Notes: a model not told the origin generated them from the sequence alone. A stretch of DNA of 64,000 nucleotides from Caulobacter vibrioides OR37 (GCF_000372645.1 NZ_APMP01000010.1:62001-126000), one strand, 5' to 3'; counted from the stretch's first letter, positions 49,440 through 58,525 are shown. Program-made: numbers and translations.

Positions 49440-49786
49440 TCAGACGCGGGCCTGGTGCTCTTCCAGGCCCGTCTCGACCTCGGCGCGGGAGAACACCTCC
49501 TCCTGGCCGTCCAGCAGCAGGTCGGACGCCGCGGCGTCCTCGACCGCGATCAAAGCCGCCACGCGCCGCAGGGCGGTTGGCGCGTCCGGCGCCTAGAGCC
49601 TTTTTGACGCCTGAAATCGGAATCGATTTCAGGCGTCAAAAAGGCTCTAAATCAAACGTTTAGAGCGTGAGATAAGCTGAAACCGGTTCCCACTTTCAGC
49701 CTCACGCTCTCGACGGTCACCTGATGCACCGGCGCGCCGTCGGGCGAGGCGCCGATCATCACCGCGATGGTCCAGGTGGTCGCCAT
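49440..49786 (-). pseudogene. Small conserved-looking gene split by a palindromic repeat
   Basis: Downstream of the histidine kinase, an ATG at 49786 with GGAGG 9 bases before it starts MATTWTIAVMIGASPDGAPVHQVTVE. Then the frame enters the repeat at 49710 and stops at 49652 after 44 codons. Beyond the repeat, 49593-49440 continues in frame-like fashion as APDAPTALRRVAALIAVEDAAASDLLLDGQEEVFSRAEVETGLEEHQARV and a stop. Joined, they give a protein of about 80 residues without signal peptide. No family was recognised. The present gene can make only the N-terminal third plus a repeat-coded tail. Confidence 0.65.
49594..49710. repeat. Composite palindromic repeat element inserted in a small gene
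   Basis: The first unit is a perfect 25-bp inverted repeat (49594-49618 with 49625-49649; ends TAGAGCC/GGCTCTA; loop GGAATC). After 11 AT-rich bases comes a second, imperfect unit with arms AGAGCGTGAG (49662-49671) and CTCACGCTCT (49701-49710) and inner arms GCTGAAA and TTTCAGC around CCGGTTCCCAC. The AGAGC...GCTCT ends with a central CCGGTT are typical of dispersed palindromes in alphaproteobacteria. Confidence 0.88.
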
Positions 49787-49799
49787 GCGGGACATCCTC

Positions 49800-51290
49800 C
49801 TAATGCGCCGATGCGTCGGCGCGATCATCGCTCTCCGGCGAGGGCTCGGGGACGCCGGCCAGAGTCAGGTCGAACACCGAGCCGCCCGGACCGGTTTCCA
49901 CGAGCGTCAAATCCCCGCCGTGGCCCTGGGCCAGCTCGCGGGCGATGGCCAGGCCAAGGCCCGTCCCGCCGCGTCGCGCCGAGCCGACGAAGGGCTGGAA
50001 CAGGTTGGTCCGCGCCCGCTCGGGCACGCCCGGACCGTCATCGGAGAGGCGCAGGACGCTCAGGCCCTCGACGCGGCGCAGCTCGACGAACACCTTGCCC
50101 TTGCCGCCGCGATCCGGCGCGCCCTCGATCGCCTCGCGGGCGTTGCGCAGCAAGTTCGTCAGAATGCGGTGCAGTTGGTCCGGATCGGCCAGGATCTGTT
50201 CGCGCGGGCCGATCACCGTCTGCAGCACCACCCCCTGGGCGGTCAGGCCGGCGTCCTCGGCGGCCATGTCCAGGGCGGGACGCAGCGGGATGACGCGGGT
50301 CACCGGCTCGGGCTCCTTGGACTTGCCATAGGCCATGACGTCCGAGGCCAGGGTGATGGCGCGGTCGAGGGCCCGCTCGAGACGCGGCAGGGCCTGGGCG
50401 ACCTTGGGATCGCCCAGGGCCGCCAGGCGGTCCGACGCCATCTGGGCGCTGGTCAGCATGTTGCGCAGGTCGTGATTGATCTTCGCCACCGCCTCGCCCA
50501 GGGCCGCCAGCCGCGCCTTGGACGACAGGGCGGCCAGCAGGTCGGCCTGCATCCGGTCGAGCTCGGCCTCGGCCCGGCCGATCTCGTCGCGGCGCTTGGA
50601 GACGGCGATGCGGGCGGCGGGGTCGTCGGGGTCGCCCCGGAAGGCTTCCATGGCCCGGGTGATCCGCTGCATCGGCCGCACCAGGAAGATGTTCAGGAAC
50701 GCGTAGACGAACAGCCCCGCCAGGCTGGCGACGAACACCGTCACGCCGGTCAGCTTCCAGAAATAGCTGATCAGTTGCGCCTTCAGCGGCGCGTCGGGCA
50801 ACACGACCTCGACGAACTCGGCCTTGCGGAAGCGCGGCTCGGCCATCACGCGGACCATGCTGCCGGGCGGGCTGGTCAGGGTGAAGAACGGAGCGGCCAG
50901 CCACGAGCCGGGGTTCTGGCGGCGCAGATCGACCAGATAGGGGGTCTTGAACGGCTGCTTGGGCGGCAGGACCAGACGCCGTGCGCCCTCGGCCTGGACA
51001 GCCACGGTGACGGCCCCGGCCTGATCGAACATCTGGTTGGCGACCGCGTCGCTGACCCGCAGGTTGGGATCGGATTCGGCGATGGTCGAGGCCAGTTCGC
51101 CCGAGCGCACGCGGTCCAGCAGCCAGCTTTCCTCGTAGGCCGCCAGGGTCGGCGGCAGGACCAGCAGACCGCCGAAGGTGACGACGATGGCGGTGAACAG
51201 CAGAAGGCGCGCCGACAGGCCGCCCGGCCACGGAAACCGCTTCCGCGTCAGGGCGATCTCATTCTCCGACGGCGAAACCGGATCGGCCAT
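49800..51290 (-). CDS. Membrane sensor histidine kinase without adjacent response regulator
   Basis: 496 residues. Two membrane helices (about 26-48 and 176-200) flank a periplasmic sensor of about 125 residues. A HAMP linker follows (VRPMQRITRAMEAFRGDPDD), then a HisKA dimer with phospho-acceptor His in ALGEAVAKINHDLRNMLTSAQMASDR. The HATPase domain has the N box HRILTNLLRNAREAIE, G1 DDGPGVP and G2 GTGLGLAIARELAQGHGG. The HDLRNM H-box is a variant with Asp after His seen in one kinase subclass. No response regulator gene is adjacent, so the partner is unknown. It follows the TVP38 gene by 9 bases. Confidence 0.93.
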   Translation of the reverse strand: MADPVSPSENEIALTRKRFPWPGGLSARLLLFTAIVVTFGGLLVLPPTLAAYEESWLLDRVRSGELASTIAESDPNLRVSDAVANQMFDQAGAVTVAVQAEGARRLVLPPKQPFKTPYLVDLRRQNPGSWLAAPFFTLTSPPGSMVRVMAEPRFRKAEFVEVVLPDAPLKAQLISYFWKLTGVTVFVASLAGLFVYAFLNIFLVRPMQRITRAMEAFRGDPDDPAARIAVSKRRDEIGRAEAELDRMQADLLAALSSKARLAALGEAVAKINHDLRNMLTSAQMASDRLAALGDPKVAQALPRLERALDRAITLASDVMAYGKSKEPEPVTRVIPLRPALDMAAEDAGLTAQGVVLQTVIGPREQILADPDQLHRILTNLLRNAREAIEGAPDRGGKGKVFVELRRVEGLSVLRLSDDGPGVPERARTNLFQPFVGSARRGGTGLGLAIARELAQGHGGDLTLVETGPGGSVFDLTLAGVPEPSPESDDRADASAH

Positions 51291-51299
51291 CAGTCGCGG

Positions 51300-52037
51300 C
51301 TACTTCTCGTCCAAGGGCGTCGGTCCGCGCCCTTTGCGCCAATGGCGCCACAAAGGCGGCAGAAAGGCTAGAACGCCCATGCCGATGATCGGAAGATAGA
51401 TCCGCGGCGACAAGAGGGTTCCCAACGTCACCGGGCCGCCCTGGGCGAAGATGTGGCCCAGCCCCGCGCCGATGCCGGCATAGACGAACGAGCTGGGGAT
51501 CATGCCCAGCACCGAGGCCAGCAGAAAGGTGCGGGCCGGAACGCTGGCGATCGCGGCCGCGATATTGACGATCAGCAGGGGAAAGGCCGGGATCAGGCGC
51601 AGGGTCAGAAGGTAGTGGAACGCGTCCTTGCGCAGCCCCTCGGCCACGCGCGCGATGAAGGCGTCGGGCGCCTTGCGCAGCATGTCGCCAAAGGCGGTGC
51701 GAAACACCAGGAAGGTGACGGTCGAGCCCCCCGAGGCGCCGGCGACCGCCGCCAGGCCGCCGCCCAGCGGGCCGAACAGGAAGCCGCCGGTCAGGGACAG
51801 CACCAGGGCGCCCGGCAGGGAGATCGCCACCGAGCCGACATAGACGGCCAGATAGATTTCCGCGCACAGCACCGGGTGCTCGCGAGCATAGGCCTGCAGC
51901 TGGGCGCCCCGCGCCCGCAGCTCCTCCAGGGACAGGTGCTCGGGCAGACCGATGGCGAAGGCGATCACGAACAGAACGACGATGACCGCCAGCGGCCCGA
52001 AACGGCGAAGCAGCGTCAGGGCGCGCGCGGACGTCAT
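51300..52037 (-). CDS. TVP38/TMEM64 (DedA-superfamily, SNARE-associated) membrane protein
   Basis: 245 residues from the ATG at 52037, which overlaps the pyrD stop (ATGA). Five or six hydrophobic segments surround the family core: YLAVYVGSVAISLPGALVLSLTGGFLFGPLGGGLAAVAGASGGSTVTFLVFRTAFGDML, and then LRLIPAFPLLIVNIAAAIASVPARTFLLASVLGMIPSSFVYAGIGAG. Such proteins are thought to move or scramble lipids or act in membrane homeostasis. The frame runs on upstream through pyrD without stops, but the overlap and membrane N-terminus fix the start. Confidence 0.88.
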   Translation of the reverse strand: MTSARALTLLRRFGPLAVIVVLFVIAFAIGLPEHLSLEELRARGAQLQAYAREHPVLCAEIYLAVYVGSVAISLPGALVLSLTGGFLFGPLGGGLAAVAGASGGSTVTFLVFRTAFGDMLRKAPDAFIARVAEGLRKDAFHYLLTLRLIPAFPLLIVNIAAAIASVPARTFLLASVLGMIPSSFVYAGIGAGLGHIFAQGGPVTLGTLLSPRIYLPIIGMGVLAFLPPLWRHWRKGRGPTPLDEK

Positions 52038-53092
52038 GGCGCCCCGACCGCGTCCTCGACGGCGGCGAAGCCATCGGCTCGAAGACGGGCGGCCAGATCG
52101 CGCTTGATGCGCTTGACCAGGCCCGGACCGCCATAGACCAGGGCCGAATAGAGCTGCACCGCCCGCGCCCCGGCGCGGATCTTGGCGTAGGCGCCCGCGC
52201 CGTCGGCGATCCCGCCCGCGCCGATCAGCGCCACCCGTCCGGCGGCGGCGGCGTGGAAGCGCTCGAGCACCATCGTCGAAGGCGCCAAGAGCGGCGCGCC
52301 GGACAGGCCGCCGCCTTCGCTGGCCAGGGCGGACCTCAGGGAGTCCGGCCGGGCGATGGTGGTGTTGCTGACGATGATGGCGTCCAGGCCCGCGCCGACG
52401 ACGGTCTCGACGATCGCCTCGACCTCGCCGTCCTCGAGATCGGGGGCGACCTTCAGGAAGATCGGATAGTCGCGCCCGGACGAGGCTTTCAGCGTCGCCC
52501 GCGCCTCCGCCAGGCGACCCAGAAGCTCCTCCAGCGCCGCCTTGGTCTGAAGAGCGCGCAGGCCGGGCGTATTGGGCGAGGAGATATTGGCGGTGAAATA
52601 GTCCGACAGGCCCCAGAGGCGGGTCAGGCCGGCGACATAGTCCTGGATGCGGTCGTCGGCGTCCTTGTTGGCCCCGATATTGGCGCCGACCACGCCGCCC
52701 CGACCCTGGCGGACCGACAGGCGCCGCGCGAACGGCTCGAGGCCGCCGTTGTTGAAGCCCATGCGGTTGATCACCGCCTGGTCCTCGGTCAGGCGGAACA
52801 GGCGCGGACGCGGATTGCCGGCCTGGGCCAGCGGCGTGACCGTGCCCGCCTCCACGAAGCCGAAGCCGGCGGCCAGCATGGCGTCGGGAACCTCGGCGTT
52901 CTTGTCGAAGCCGGCGGCCAGGCCCACGCAGTTGGGAAGGTCGAGGCCCGCCAGCTTCACGGCCAGGATCGGATCGTCCGGACCGCTGTCGCGCGGCCCC
53001 AGACCCCATTTCAGCCCCCGGATGGCCCAGCCGTGCGCCTCCTCGGGATCGAGCACATGCAGGGCGCGGGCGGCGAGGTCGTGCGCGCTCAT
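52034..53092 (-). CDS. pyrD: Dihydroorotate dehydrogenase (quinone), class 2
   Basis: 352 residues. It oxidises dihydroorotate to orotate at the inner membrane with quinone as acceptor, the fourth step of pyrimidine synthesis. The class 2 N-terminal helix region precedes the FMN barrel, which carries VGLAAGFDKNAEVPDAML, GFVEAGTVTPLAQAGNPRPRLFRLTEDQAVINRMGFNNGG, YFTANISSPNTPGLR with the catalytic Ser, PIFLKVAPDL and LIGAGGI. It begins with an ATGA overlap on the DUF952 gene and ends with another on TVP38. The longer frame upstream to 53602 belongs to overlapping genes and is not part of the product. Confidence 0.95.
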   Translation of the reverse strand: MSAHDLAARALHVLDPEEAHGWAIRGLKWGLGPRDSGPDDPILAVKLAGLDLPNCVGLAAGFDKNAEVPDAMLAAGFGFVEAGTVTPLAQAGNPRPRLFRLTEDQAVINRMGFNNGGLEPFARRLSVRQGRGGVVGANIGANKDADDRIQDYVAGLTRLWGLSDYFTANISSPNTPGLRALQTKAALEELLGRLAEARATLKASSGRDYPIFLKVAPDLEDGEVEAIVETVVGAGLDAIIVSNTTIARPDSLRSALASEGGGLSGAPLLAPSTMVLERFHAAAAGRVALIGAGGIADGAGAYAKIRAGARAVQLYSALVYGGPGLVKRIKRDLAARLRADGFAAVEDAVGAP

Positions 53093-53433
53093 GCGAGATG
53101 GTCGCCCAGCCGCGGGACGCCGTCGGCGTCGAGCGACAGCGCGGCCTCGCTCAGCACCTCGGAGATCAGCAAAGGCCGGTAGAGATGCGGGAACAGCGCC
53201 CCGCCGCGCGAGGCCTCCCACTTCAGCGCCTCGCCCAGGCCCTCCGCCTCGATCCCCAGCAGGACGAGATCGGCCTGGTCCTTGAAATATCGGGCCGCGG
53301 TCTCCTGCGCCTGGTCGGCCGCCGAGAGGTGGATGAAGCCGTCCTGGTGATCGACGGCCGAGCCCTCGAACCGGCCGGCCGCCTTGGCCGCCTCCCATTC
53401 CGCGCGGGAGAGGATCTTGTAGATCAGGGTCAT
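53089..53433 (-). CDS. DUF952 family protein
   Basis: 114 residues. MTLIYKILSRAEWEAAKAAGRFEGSAVDHQDGFIHLSAADQ is a textbook DUF952 start, with the conserved DGFIHLS. The ending is LFPHLYRPLLISEV. These small proteins are related to ADP-ribosyl-processing folds, but no reaction is established. Both ends overlap neighbours by four bases (sixA-like gene before, pyrD after), so it belongs to the operon by translational coupling. Confidence 0.9.
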   Translation of the reverse strand: MTLIYKILSRAEWEAAKAAGRFEGSAVDHQDGFIHLSAADQAQETAARYFKDQADLVLLGIEAEGLGEALKWEASRGGALFPHLYRPLLISEVLSEAALSLDADGVPRLGDHLA

Positions 53434-53942
53434 TCGCCGCCGGCTCCGCCATTCTCGTGCGCGTAGAAAAGCCGCTCGAGGACCGGCTTGCCGCCCGTCC
53501 AGCCGAACACCACGGCGGTCGAGGTCGGGAAGCGGCCGCGCAGCTTGCTGGTGTGGATCGGCGGCGCGCCGGCCTGGGCGGCCAGGCGCAGCGCCAGTTC
53601 ATGCATTCCGGGATTGTGGCCGACCACCATCACCGTGCCGGCCGTCTCGGCGTGGTCCTCGACCGCCCGGACGATGTCCTCGGGATCGGCGTGATAGAGG
53701 TCGCGCAGGTGCTCGACCCGAACCAGGGACGGGAAGTGGGTGACGACGCGCTCGGCCGTCTCGCGGGTGCGCCGCGCCGAGGAGACCAGCATCAGGTCGG
53801 GCGTGAAGCCGGCCTCGGCCAGCACCCCGCCCATGACCAGGGCGTCGGCCTGGCCGGTCTCGGCCAGGGCGCGCTCGAAATCTCCGCCGCTCTGGGCGTG
53901 CCGCTCGGCCTTGCCGTGGCGCATCAGGATCAGTCGCTCCAT
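53430..53942 (-). CDS. sixA: SixA-type phosphohistidine phosphatase
   Basis: 170 residues from the ATG at 53942 (GGAGG 5 bases upstream; the ATG at 53954 contains that binding site). The histidine phosphatase core is RLILMRHGKAERH near residue 4 with the catalytic RHG, SARRTRETAERV and VMVVGHNPGMHEL. Short length and the MRHGKAE start fit SixA, which dephosphorylates His residues of phosphorelay or PTS proteins. It is the first gene of the operon that ends with a histidine kinase. Confidence 0.88.
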   Translation of the reverse strand: MERLILMRHGKAERHAQSGGDFERALAETGQADALVMGGVLAEAGFTPDLMLVSSARRTRETAERVVTHFPSLVRVEHLRDLYHADPEDIVRAVEDHAETAGTVMVVGHNPGMHELALRLAAQAGAPPIHTSKLRGRFPTSTAVVFGWTGGKPVLERLFYAHENGGAGGE

Positions 53943-54020
53943 GGCGTCCTCCATAGCCGGACGCCGCTCTATCAGGAAGCCGGCGGTTGACACCTTCTTC
54001 GCCAAGCGCTCCAAGGCGGC

Positions 54021-55175
54021 ATGGCTGCGCTCGATCTGGTCACGCCCGTCCTGTCCGACGGGGGAACCTGGCGGTTTCCCGCGAACGAACCCCTGCGGCT
54101 CGATTCGGGGGGCGTGATCGAAGGTTTGGAAATCGCCTACCAGACCTATGGCCGGCTGAACGCCGACAAGTCCAACGCGGTGCTGATCTGTCACGCCCTG
54201 ACGATGGACCAGTACGTGGCCTCGCCGCACCCGGTGACCGGAAAGCCCGGCTGGTGGCCGCGCCTGGTCGGCCCCGGCAAGCCCCTGGACCCCGCGCGGC
54301 ACTTCATCATCTGCTCGAACGTGATCGGCGGCTGCATGGGCTCGACCGGCCCCGCCTCGATCAACCCGGCCACGGGGCGGCCCTACGGCCTGTCGTTCCC
54401 GGTGATCACCATCGCCGACATGGTCCGCGCCCAGGCGATGCTGGTGACGGCCCTGGGCGTCGACACCCTGTTCGCCGTCGTCGGCGGCTCGATGGGCGGG
54501 ATGCAGGTGCAGCAGTGGGCGGTGGACTATCCCGAGCGGATGGCCAGCGCGGTGATCCTGGCCTCGGCCTCGCGCCACTCGGCCCAGAACATCGCCTTCC
54601 ACGAGGTGGGCCGCCAGGCGATCATGGCCGATCCGGACTGGCGCGGCGGCGCCTATGCCGAGCACGGGGTGCGCCCCGAGAAGGGCCTGGCCGTGGCGCG
54701 GATGGCCGCCCATATCACCTATCTGTCCGAACCCGCCCTGCAGCGGAAGTTCGGCCGCGAGCTGCAGCGCGACGGCTTGTCCTGGGGCTTCGACGCCGAC
54801 TTCCAGGTCGAGAGCTATCTGCGTCACCAGGGATCCAGCTTCGTCGACCGGTTCGACGCCAACAGCTATCTCTACATCACGCGCGCCATGGATTATTTCG
54901 ACATCGCCGCCAGCCATGGGGGCGTTCTGGCCAAAGCCTTCACGCGCGCCCGCCACGTGCGGTTCTGCGTACTGAGCTTTTCGAGCGACTGGCTCTATCC
55001 GACCGCCGAGAACCGCCATCTGGTGCGCGCGCTCACCGCGGCCGGCGCCCGCGCGGCCTTCGCCGAGATCGAGAGCGACAAGGGCCATGACGCCTTCCTG
55101 CTGGACGAGCCGGTCATGGACGCGGCCCTGGCGGGCTTCCTGGGCTCGGCCGAGCGCGAGCGGGGGCTGATTTGA
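54021..55175 (+). CDS. metX: Homoserine O-acetyltransferase (MetX family)
   Basis: 384 residues, alpha/beta-hydrolase fold. The nucleophile elbow is [15 protein letters not shown] (Ser157). The catalytic Asp is in SSDWLYPT (about 323) and the His in KGHDAF (about 356). Early motifs [31 protein letters not shown] and [13 protein letters not shown] are typical. It acylates homoserine in methionine synthesis; acetyl is the usual donor, but some alphaproteobacterial relatives use succinyl-CoA. metW overlaps its stop by four bases. No SAM riboswitch is visible in the 78 bases between it and the divergent sixA-like gene. Confidence 0.95.
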   Translation: MAALDLVTPVLSDGGTWRFPANEPLRLDSGGVIEGLEIAYQTYGRLNADKSNAVLICHALTMDQYVASPHPVTGKPGWWPRLVGPGKPLDPARHFIICSNVIGGCMGSTGPASINPATGRPYGLSFPVITIADMVRAQAMLVTALGVDTLFAVVGGSMGGMQVQQWAVDYPERMASAVILASASRHSAQNIAFHEVGRQAIMADPDWRGGAYAEHGVRPEKGLAVARMAAHITYLSEPALQRKFGRELQRDGLSWGFDADFQVESYLRHQGSSFVDRFDANSYLYITRAMDYFDIAASHGGVLAKAFTRARHVRFCVLSFSSDWLYPTAENRHLVRALTAAGARAAFAEIESDKGHDAFLLDEPVMDAALAGFLGSAERERGLI

Positions 55176-55840
55176 CGAACGCCGTCATCCGCGAGGACTT
55201 CCGCGAGATCCTGCGCCTGGTGCGGCCGGGCTCGCGCGTGCTGGACGTCGGTTGCGGCGAGGGCGCGCTGCTGGATCTGCTGGCCCACGAAAAGCAGGTC
55301 GACGCCCGGGGCCTGGAGCTGAGCGCCGAGGGCGTGGCCGCCTGCATGGCGCGCGGCCTGTCGGTGGTGCAGGGCGACGCCGACCTGGACCTGGACCACT
55401 TCCCCGATCGCTCTTTCGACTACGCGGTGCTGTCCCAGACCCTGCAGGCGACGCGCCGGCCGCGCCACGTGCTGGACGAGCTGCTGCGCATCGCCGATCG
55501 GGCCATCGTCTCGTTCCCGAACTTCGGCCATTGGCGGGTGCGCTGGTCGCTGCTGAGCCGGGGCCGGATGCCCGAGACCAAGGCCCTGCCTCTGCCCTGG
55601 TGGTCGACGCCGAACATCCACCTGTGCACCCTCGCGGACTTCATGGCCCTGACGGAGGACTTGAACCTGCGGGTCGACGCCAGCGCCGCCTTCGCCGGGC
55701 GCGGTCCCGCGCGACCCATGAACCCGGCCAGCGCGATCGAGAACTGGCGGTCCGAGACCTGCCTCTTCATGCTCAGCCGCAATGGAACGCCGCCCAGCCG
55801 GGAACTTCCGGCCGCTTCGGGCGATCTCTTCGGCGGATGA
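55172..55840 (+). CDS. metW: Methionine biosynthesis protein MetW
   Basis: 222 residues, a class I methyltransferase-like fold with glycine loop [18 protein letters not shown] near residues 20-37. MetW marks are [43 protein letters not shown] and [17 protein letters not shown]. It acts with MetX; in some species it activates the acetyltransferase. The TTG start overlaps the metX stop, supporting a joint complex. Confidence 0.93.
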   Translation: MTNAVIREDFREILRLVRPGSRVLDVGCGEGALLDLLAHEKQVDARGLELSAEGVAACMARGLSVVQGDADLDLDHFPDRSFDYAVLSQTLQATRRPRHVLDELLRIADRAIVSFPNFGHWRVRWSLLSRGRMPETKALPLPWWSTPNIHLCTLADFMALTEDLNLRVDASAAFAGRGPARPMNPASAIENWRSETCLFMLSRNGTPPSRELPAASGDLFGG

Positions 55841-56616
55841 AGACGCTTCGTCTGATGACCTACAACGTCCACCGCTGCGTGGGCGCGGACCGCAAGCTCG
55901 ATGTAGAGCGTGTGGCCGAGGTCATCGCGGCCGAAAAGCCGGACGTCGTGGCCCTGCAGGAACTGGACGTGCGCCGCGCCCGGACCAAGGGCGTCGACCA
56001 GGCTCACCGTCTGGCGGAACTCCTGAAGATGAGCTTCCACTTCCACCCGGCCATGGCGGTCGAGGAGGAACTCTACGGCGACGCCATCCTGACCGCCCTG
56101 CCCGAACGACGGGTCAAGGCCAAGGGCCTGCCGCTCTACAAGCGCGTGCCGGGACTGGAGCCGCGCGGCGCCCTGTGGGTCGAGGTCGAGGTCGGCGGGA
56201 CCAAGGTCCAGATCATCAACACCCACCTCGGACTCGTGCCGCAGGAGCAGAAACGCCAGGCGGCCGCGCTGCTGGGTCCCGATTGGATGGGCGACGACGG
56301 GTGGATCGCGCCGGGCGTGGTGCTGGGCGACTTCAACGCCACCCCCTATTCCGCGACCTATCGGATGTTGCGCACGGCCCTGCGCGACGCCCAGGCCCCC
56401 AGCCCGGCCTGGCCGCGTCCCGCGACGGCGACCTTCCCGTCCAGCTTTCCGTTCATGCGCATCGACCACGTCTTTCTGACCAAGGGTCTGGAGACCCTGG
56501 CGGTCAGCTCGCCCTATGACGCCCGCGCGCGGGTCGCCTCCGACCACCTGCCGCTGGTGGTCGAGCTGGCGATCACGGCCGAAGGCGCTCCGGAGGCTCC
56601 GGCGGCGGCGCGGTGA
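55837..56616 (+). CDS. Endonuclease/exonuclease/phosphatase (EEP) family hydrolase
   Basis: 259 residues from an ATG that overlaps the metW stop. EEP motifs occur in order: RLMTYNVHRCVGADRKLDVERVAEVI with the metal-binding Asn, DVVALQELD with the Glu, INTHLGL, VVLGDFNATP and IDHVFLTKGL, and SDHLPLVVEL at the end, all needed for Mg-dependent phosphodiester cleavage. Whether it cuts nucleic acid or phosphoinositide-like lipids is unknown. The convergent phospholipase D-like gene overlaps its last 44 bases and is often its neighbour in related genomes. Confidence 0.9.
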   Translation: MKTLRLMTYNVHRCVGADRKLDVERVAEVIAAEKPDVVALQELDVRRARTKGVDQAHRLAELLKMSFHFHPAMAVEEELYGDAILTALPERRVKAKGLPLYKRVPGLEPRGALWVEVEVGGTKVQIINTHLGLVPQEQKRQAAALLGPDWMGDDGWIAPGVVLGDFNATPYSATYRMLRTALRDAQAPSPAWPRPATATFPSSFPFMRIDHVFLTKGLETLAVSSPYDARARVASDHLPLVVELAITAEGAPEAPAAAR

Positions 56617-58084
56617 GCCTGGCGATGTCGCGCCGCAGCCGAGCGCGCCGCCCCCAGGGCCGCCAGGCGTCGTCTGGCGAGATGGCGTCGCCCAGGTTCC
56701 AGTCGGCGATGAATTTCTCGACGCCGCTCAGGCGCCGCTCCGGCACGGGTTGCAGCCGGCGAGGCGGGCCGCCCTTGACGTCCAGCGCGTTGATCGCCGC
56801 CGCCAGGCCGCCTTCCCGGTCCATCGCCTCCAGAATGTCGGCGGCCGAGCGGTCGATGAAATGGCCGACCAGCCGCCCCAGGAAGCCCCGCACCGTCTCG
56901 CGCTCGAGGTCGGTGCGCGCCTCGAAGGCCAAGTCGCACTCGCTGTCCAAGCCGATCGAGCGGTTGTTCAGATTGGCGCTGCCGATCCGCAGCATCCAGT
57001 CGTCCATGATCGCCACCTTGGAGTGGACGATGATCGGACCGCCGTTCGGGGTGTGGGCCGAGAACGCCGAGAAGCGCTTGTGGACGTCGATCGCGCGCAG
57101 CCGGTTGATCGCCGAGGTCCGGGCGCTGTCCATGGTCATCTGGTCGAAATAGCTGGGACTGCGGGCCGGGCCGACCGTGACCACCTCCGGACCGTCGGGC
57201 TCGGCCAGGCGTTCGGCCAGCACTTCGACGATGACCGGCGAGGTCAGGTATTGGTTCTCCAGATAGATCAGTCGCCGGGCGCGCTTGATCGCCGCGAGGT
57301 GCAGCAACATGCACTCGGTGATCTCGGGCCGCTCGCGCCAGGCGGCCGAGGTGCGGGCCACCGCGATCGGCAGACGGCGAAGATCCGGCGTCAGGTCGTC
57401 AGGCCAGGGCGTCTCGTCGGGCCGGGCCGGCCGCTCGACCGGCTCTCCGCCCGACGCTTTCCAGCGGTCGATGAAGAGGTCGGCCATCGCCTCGCCCGCC
57501 CGGCCGTCGACCAGCATCGAGACCTCGTGTCGGGCGGGATAGTGACGGCCGGTCGGCAAGCGTCGCAGCGGATTGTTGTCCAGGTGCCGGGTGTCGTCCC
57601 AACGGTCGACGCCGATGTCGCCGCCGCTGACGAAGGCCGTGACGCCGTCGATGATCACCGCTTTCTGATGATGACAGGCGCTGGCCGGCAGGGTGGCGTC
57701 CAGGCGGTACTTGACCCGCGACCCCGCGAAGAACGCCGCGCCGCGATGCGGTCCGAACAGCTGCGAGGCCGCGATCGGGAACGGCATGTCCCAGGTCAGC
57801 ACCCGCACGTCCAAGGCCGGGTTCAGCGCCGCCTGCCGTCGCAGAATCAGACCGATGCGGTCGGCGTGGACGGGATCGCGGCTCTTGCGCACGCGGTCGG
57901 GATCCAGGCGGGTCAGGGGGTCGAACACCCAGGCCAGGATCCAGATCGACTTGCGCGCCGCCAGCAGCAGCGGCTTCAGCGCATCGAACGCCTCGTCGTT
58001 GTCGATGAACAGCGCGACCCTGTCGGCGGTCTCGACCCGCCAGCAGTTGTAGCCCGGTTGGAAGACGGAAGCGTTCGGACCCAT
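56573..58084 (-). CDS. Phospholipase D/transphosphatidylase family protein
   Basis: 503 residues with two HKD motifs: HHQKAVIIDGVTAFVSGGDIGVDRWDD (about 137-163) and HSKVAIMDDWMLRIGSANLNNRSIGLDSECD (about 340-370). The opening VETADRVALFIDNDEAFDALKPLLLAARKSIWILAWVFDP is typical of cytosolic PLD-like proteins rather than membrane cardiolipin synthases, as no N-terminal helices are present. It should cleave or transfer phosphatidyl groups. The 3' end overlaps the EEP gene on the opposite strand. Confidence 0.9.
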   Translation of the reverse strand: MGPNASVFQPGYNCWRVETADRVALFIDNDEAFDALKPLLLAARKSIWILAWVFDPLTRLDPDRVRKSRDPVHADRIGLILRRQAALNPALDVRVLTWDMPFPIAASQLFGPHRGAAFFAGSRVKYRLDATLPASACHHQKAVIIDGVTAFVSGGDIGVDRWDDTRHLDNNPLRRLPTGRHYPARHEVSMLVDGRAGEAMADLFIDRWKASGGEPVERPARPDETPWPDDLTPDLRRLPIAVARTSAAWRERPEITECMLLHLAAIKRARRLIYLENQYLTSPVIVEVLAERLAEPDGPEVVTVGPARSPSYFDQMTMDSARTSAINRLRAIDVHKRFSAFSAHTPNGGPIIVHSKVAIMDDWMLRIGSANLNNRSIGLDSECDLAFEARTDLERETVRGFLGRLVGHFIDRSAADILEAMDREGGLAAAINALDVKGGPPRRLQPVPERRLSGVEKFIADWNLGDAISPDDAWRPWGRRARLRRDIARLTAPPPEPPERLRP

Positions 58085-58180
58085 GTCGCCCCTGAAGTCG
58101 TGAGATTCGACAACGCGCGCGTCCGTCTTATGGCTCCGCTCGATCGCTCCGTCTCGTGAACTCTCCGTAGGGCCAGCCGA

Positions 58181-58525
58181 TCAGCCCGCGATCGCGGCGG
58201 CGTCGCGTTCGCCGGTGCGGATGCGCAGCGCCTGCTCCAGATCCAATACGAAGACCTTGCCGTCGCCGATCTTGCCGGTGTTGGCGGTGCGCTGCAGGGC
58301 CTCGATGACCGGTTCCAGCACGTCGGTGGGAACGGCGATCTCCAGCTTGACCTTCGGCAGGAGCTTCACCTCGTACTCGGCGCCGCGATAGACCTCGGTC
58401 TTGCCCTTCTGGCGGCCGTAGCCGCGCACCTCGGTGACCGTCAGGCCCGACGCCCCCGCGTCGGTGACCGCTTCGAGCACCGCGTCGAGGCGGCTCGGCT
58501 TAATCACGGCGACGATCATCTTCAT
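58181..58525 (-). CDS. P-II nitrogen regulatory protein, GlnK/GlnB type
   Basis: 114 residues. MKMIVAVIKPSRLDAVLEAV, the T-loop GYGRQKGKTEVYRGAEY with the uridylylation Tyr51, and KIGDGKVFVLDLEQALRIRTGE are complete PII signatures. It senses 2-oxoglutarate and ATP/ADP and controls nitrogen enzymes and ammonium transport. No amtB or glnA is adjacent, so it is an orphan copy in this window; which paralogue it represents cannot be settled. Confidence 0.95.
   Translation of the reverse strand: MKMIVAVIKPSRLDAVLEAVTDAGASGLTVTEVRGYGRQKGKTEVYRGAEYEVKLLPKVKLEIAVPTDVLEPVIEALQRTANTGKIGDGKVFVLDLEQALRIRTGERDAAAIAG

Noticed and set aside
52038..53009. N-terminal extension of the TVP38 frame through pyrD
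   Set aside because: The ATG at 52037 overlapping the pyrD stop starts a proper membrane protein; upstream residues are an alternative-frame reading of pyrD.
53943..54020. Possible SAM riboswitch upstream of metX
   Set aside because: The 78-base divergent gap is too short and no matching stem pattern was seen.
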